The position numbers and the translations under genes were made by a program. Under the pieces are notes generated by a model, which saw nothing but the letters and a program-made list of their open reading frames with translations, did no database searches and had not been told where the DNA came from. Below, piece after piece: positions 61,540 to 64,000 of a stretch of 64,000 nt of DNA; the stretch's first letter is position 1; each line of letters opens with the position of its first letter. Origin of the DNA: Paraburkholderia sartisoli (GTDB lineage: Bacteria > Pseudomonadota > Gammaproteobacteria > Burkholderiales > Burkholderiaceae); NCBI RefSeq assembly GCF_900107685.1, contig NZ_FNRQ01000008.1:124001-188000 (forward strand). Direction: 5' to 3'.

Positions 61540-64000
61540 ATGGAACCTCCTCACGCTTACGCGCCGCGGATCTATTTCCTTCATCCCCTCCTCGTCGGAC
61601 CACTCGGGGCCTGGGCCGCACAGTTTGAACATGCAGCGTCGCTCGGCTTCGATCATGTGCTGATCGGCGCGCCGTTCCAGCCTGGCCGTGCGAACCACGG
61701 CCAGATCGTGGCCGACCACGACCGGCTGCACCCCGCATTCGACGCCCATCAGCCCGCCACCGTCGCGCTGCACGCGCTCGCCACCGCGGCGCGCGAGCAC
61801 GGGCTGACGCTCCTGCTCGACATCGTGCCCGACCGCGTTGCCGCCGATGGCGCGCTGTTTCGCGATCACGCCGGCTGGTTTCATCCGTTCGAGCCCGAGG
61901 AGGCGCGACTCGATCCGCGCCACGGGCTGCGCGAAGACCACGTGGCATACGCGAATTTCACGAACCCCGAAGCATCGGGCCATCTGCTCGACTGGTGGAC
62001 GCAGACGCTCTCGGCGCTCGCCGCGGCGGGCGTTGGCGGATTTCGCTTCGACTCCCCGCAGCATCTGCCTGCCGACGCGTGGCGACGGCTCGGCGAAGGC
62101 GTGCGCGCGCGCCATCCGCACGCGCGGTTTCTCGCCGCCACGCCCGGCCTCATCCGTGACGACATGATGAAACTGGCCGGCGCGGGCTTTGACAGTGTGT
62201 TCTCGTCGGTGCGCTGGTGGGATTTCCGCGCCCCGTGGCTCACCGAAGAACACACGACGCTCACGCGCGTCGCGCCGCCCATCGCGTTTCCCGAGGCGCC
62301 GTACGGCACGCGCCTCGTCGCCGACCTGCCCGACGTGCATGATGCAGGCGCCATCGAGCGCGCGTACCGGCGCGCGCTGAACGTGGCGGCGGCCGTCGGC
62401 ACCGGCTGGCTCGTGCCGATGGGTTTCGAATACGGCATGGCGCTGCCGATGTCCCACACCCGCGGCAACGGAGCCGATTACGCGGCCGCGCGCCAGTCGG
62501 CACGCTTTGACCTGACGAAAGCGGTCACCCACGCGAACGCGCTCCAGCGCGATCTGAACACGCTCGGCACGTGTGGCGAACTGCGTGCGCTGAGCGGACC
62601 CGGCACGCCGGCGACGGTGCTGTTGCGCGGCAACCGCGCCGATCTGCGCGACGCGGACGAAGCGGTGCTCATCGTCGTCAATCCCGATCGCGACGTGCCG
62701 GTATGGGTCGATCCCGCGCGCTTCCTCGACGGCGTGCCGGGCGGCTTCACGCGTTTCGCGGCGCTCGACAGCGAATCCCCGGAAACCCCAGTGCACCCGC
62801 TGTCGTCCTTCACGCTGGCCCCTGGCGCATGCCGGCTCTTCAGCGCGCTCGCAGGCAAGCCCGTGGTCCTCGCGCCGCCCGTCGACAAGGCAAACAGCAG
62901 GCACAGCGGCCACAAGACAGTGATGGACGCCATCGCCGCGGCGCGCGTGGCGATCGAAAGCGTGACGCCTTCGATCGATGGCGGACGTTTCCCGGTCAAG
63001 CGCATCGTGGGCGAGCGCGTGGAAGTGCGCGCCGCCATCTTCGCCGAGGGTCACGACAGGATCGCCGCGGCCGTCATCTGGCGCGCCGCCGACGAAACCG
63101 TCTGGCACGAGGCGCCGATGTTTCCCGCGCAGCCTGCCGGCAACGATCTGTGGTCCGCGCACATTCCGCTCGACCGGATTGGCCGTCATGAATTCACGGT
63201 GACCGCATGGCGCGACGACTTCGCATCGCTGACCGAGCACATCCAGAAAAAGCTGAAGGCCGGCCAGACCGTCGAGCTCGAAATCGACGAAGCGAGCCAT
63301 CTCTTCGCGCTCATCCTCGCCGAAGTGGAAACCGTTGAAGGCGCGGTTACCGAACCGCTCACGCACATCGTCCGCGCATTCGCGAAAGCCGACACAGCGG
63401 GCCGCCTCGCATTGCTGCTCGCGCCGGCCACCGCGAAAGCCGTCGCCACCGCGCGCCACCGGCCGTTCCTCACGCGCGACCCGGTGATCTACCGGATCGA
63501 GTCGGAACGTGCCGCCGCGCGCTTTGCAAGCTGGTACGAGATCTTCCCCCGCTCGATGAGCGACGACGTGAACCGCCACGGCACGTTCGCCGACGTCATC
63601 ACGAAGCTGCCGCGCATGCGCGACATGGGCTTCAACGTGCTGTACTTCCCGCCGATCCATCCGATCGGCGTCACGAACCGCAAGGGGCGCAACAACACGC
63701 TGAACGCGCTCGAAGGCGACGTCGGCAGTCCGTATGCGATTGGCGGCAAGGAAGGCGGCCATACGGCCGTGCATCCCGAACTCGGCACGCTCGACGACTT
63801 CAAGTCCATGCTGGCCGCCGCGCGCGATCACGGCCTCGAAGTCGCACTCGACTTCGCGATTCAATGTTCGCCCGATCATCCGTGGCTGAAGGACCATCCG
63901 ACGTGGTTCGCCTGGCGTCCCGACGGCACGCTGCGTTACGCGGAAAATCCGCCGAAGAAGTATCAGGACATCGTGAATCCGGACTTCTATGCGCACGACG
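61540..64000 (+). CDS. glgE: Alpha-1,4-glucan:maltose-1-phosphate maltosyltransferase, N-terminal 820 codons (runs off edge)
   Basis: The frame is open from 61540 to the window end without a stop. From about residue 640 it is a typical GlgE: FASWYEIFPRSMSDDVNRHG, NVLYFPPIHPIG, NRKGRNN, LDFAIQCSPDHPWLKDHPTW and NPPKKYQDIVNPDFY. The enzyme elongates alpha-glucan from maltose 1-phosphate made from trehalose. Before this domain lie about 330 residues of a second GH13-like region (GGFRFDSPQHLP, LLLDIVPDRVAADGALF) and linker domains. The N-terminal region resembles a GH13 barrel with altered catalytic motifs. The rest of the gene lies outside the window. Confidence 0.92.
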   Translation, partial: MEPPHAYAPRIYFLHPLLVGPLGAWAAQFEHAASLGFDHVLIGAPFQPGRANHGQIVADHDRLHPAFDAHQPATVALHALATAAREHGLTLLLDIVPDRVAADGALFRDHAGWFHPFEPEEARLDPRHGLREDHVAYANFTNPEASGHLLDWWTQTLSALAAAGVGGFRFDSPQHLPADAWRRLGEGVRARHPHARFLAATPGLIRDDMMKLAGAGFDSVFSSVRWWDFRAPWLTEEHTTLTRVAPPIAFPEAPYGTRLVADLPDVHDAGAIERAYRRALNVAAAVGTGWLVPMGFEYGMALPMSHTRGNGADYAAARQSARFDLTKAVTHANALQRDLNTLGTCGELRALSGPGTPATVLLRGNRADLRDADEAVLIVVNPDRDVPVWVDPARFLDGVPGGFTRFAALDSESPETPVHPLSSFTLAPGACRLFSALAGKPVVLAPPVDKANSRHSGHKTVMDAIAAARVAIESVTPSIDGGRFPVKRIVGERVEVRAAIFAEGHDRIAAAVIWRAADETVWHEAPMFPAQPAGNDLWSAHIPLDRIGRHEFTVTAWRDDFASLTEHIQKKLKAGQTVELEIDEASHLFALILAEVETVEGAVTEPLTHIVRAFAKADTAGRLALLLAPATAKAVATARHRPFLTRDPVIYRIESERAAARFASWYEIFPRSMSDDVNRHGTFADVITKLPRMRDMGFNVLYFPPIHPIGVTNRKGRNNTLNALEGDVGSPYAIGGKEGGHTAVHPELGTLDDFKSMLAAARDHGLEVALDFAIQCSPDHPWLKDHPTWFAWRPDGTLRYAENPPKKYQDIVNPDFYAHD

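Noticed and set aside
61201..63996. 931-codon open frame on the minus strand
   Set aside because: Antisense shadow of glgE, whose plus-strand frame carries unmistakable GlgE motifs and no stop.

Overview
The window is a chromosomal segment of a high-GC betaproteobacterium of the Burkholderia sensu lato group, most like Paraburkholderia or Caballeronia. The grounds are gene order and family content: rpsU-yqeY-dnaG-rpoD, divergent tsaD, folE2-dxs-ispA-xseB, a BPSS1780-family membrane protein beside thrB, small DUF3563 and DUF2782 proteins, and a Burkholderia-type three-subunit FAD sugar dehydrogenase. There is no prophage, CRISPR array or intact insertion sequence.

Layout. 0.3-9 kb is an accessory catabolic region. 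It holds a LysR regulator, a Rieske oxygenase with its reductase (glycine-betaine monooxygenase-like), then an opposing operon of SDR, FAD dehydrogenase, NIPSNAP and SDR genes facing an AraC regulator. 9-13 kb is a LysR-lldP-lldD lactate block whose codon choice differs from the core genes. 13-16.5 kb has an orphan amino-acid-type binding protein, a LysR regulator and an agmatinase-family ureohydrolase; two of the promoters share a palindrome. 16.6-17.3 kb holds a decayed IS6-type element.

17.4-37.7 kb is housekeeping. It contains tRNA-Ile(CAU), interrupted by a 250-nt group I intron, the macromolecular synthesis operon, tsaD, folE2, the isoprenoid genes dxs and ispA with xseB, a Rieske oxygenase of unknown substrate, a sulfurtransferase, a dienelactone-hydrolase-like protein, NDH-2 and polA.

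37.7-64 kb mixes core and accessory genes: a LOG-family protein, a split chromate transporter, AMP nucleosidase, thrB, the ohrR/ohr peroxide pair, an esterase, PAP2, modABC with modE, a lytic transglycosylase, a tautomerase, an Xre/RES toxin-antitoxin pair, a protein phosphatase, the FAD sugar dehydrogenase operon, a DUF1345 protein and the first 820 codons of glgE, which runs off the right edge.

The most notable item is the intron-containing tRNA gene at 17436-17764. The conserved P3-P9 helices can be drawn by hand, and the internal guide sequence matches both exon ends. This places the insertion between U33 and C34, directly before the anticodon.
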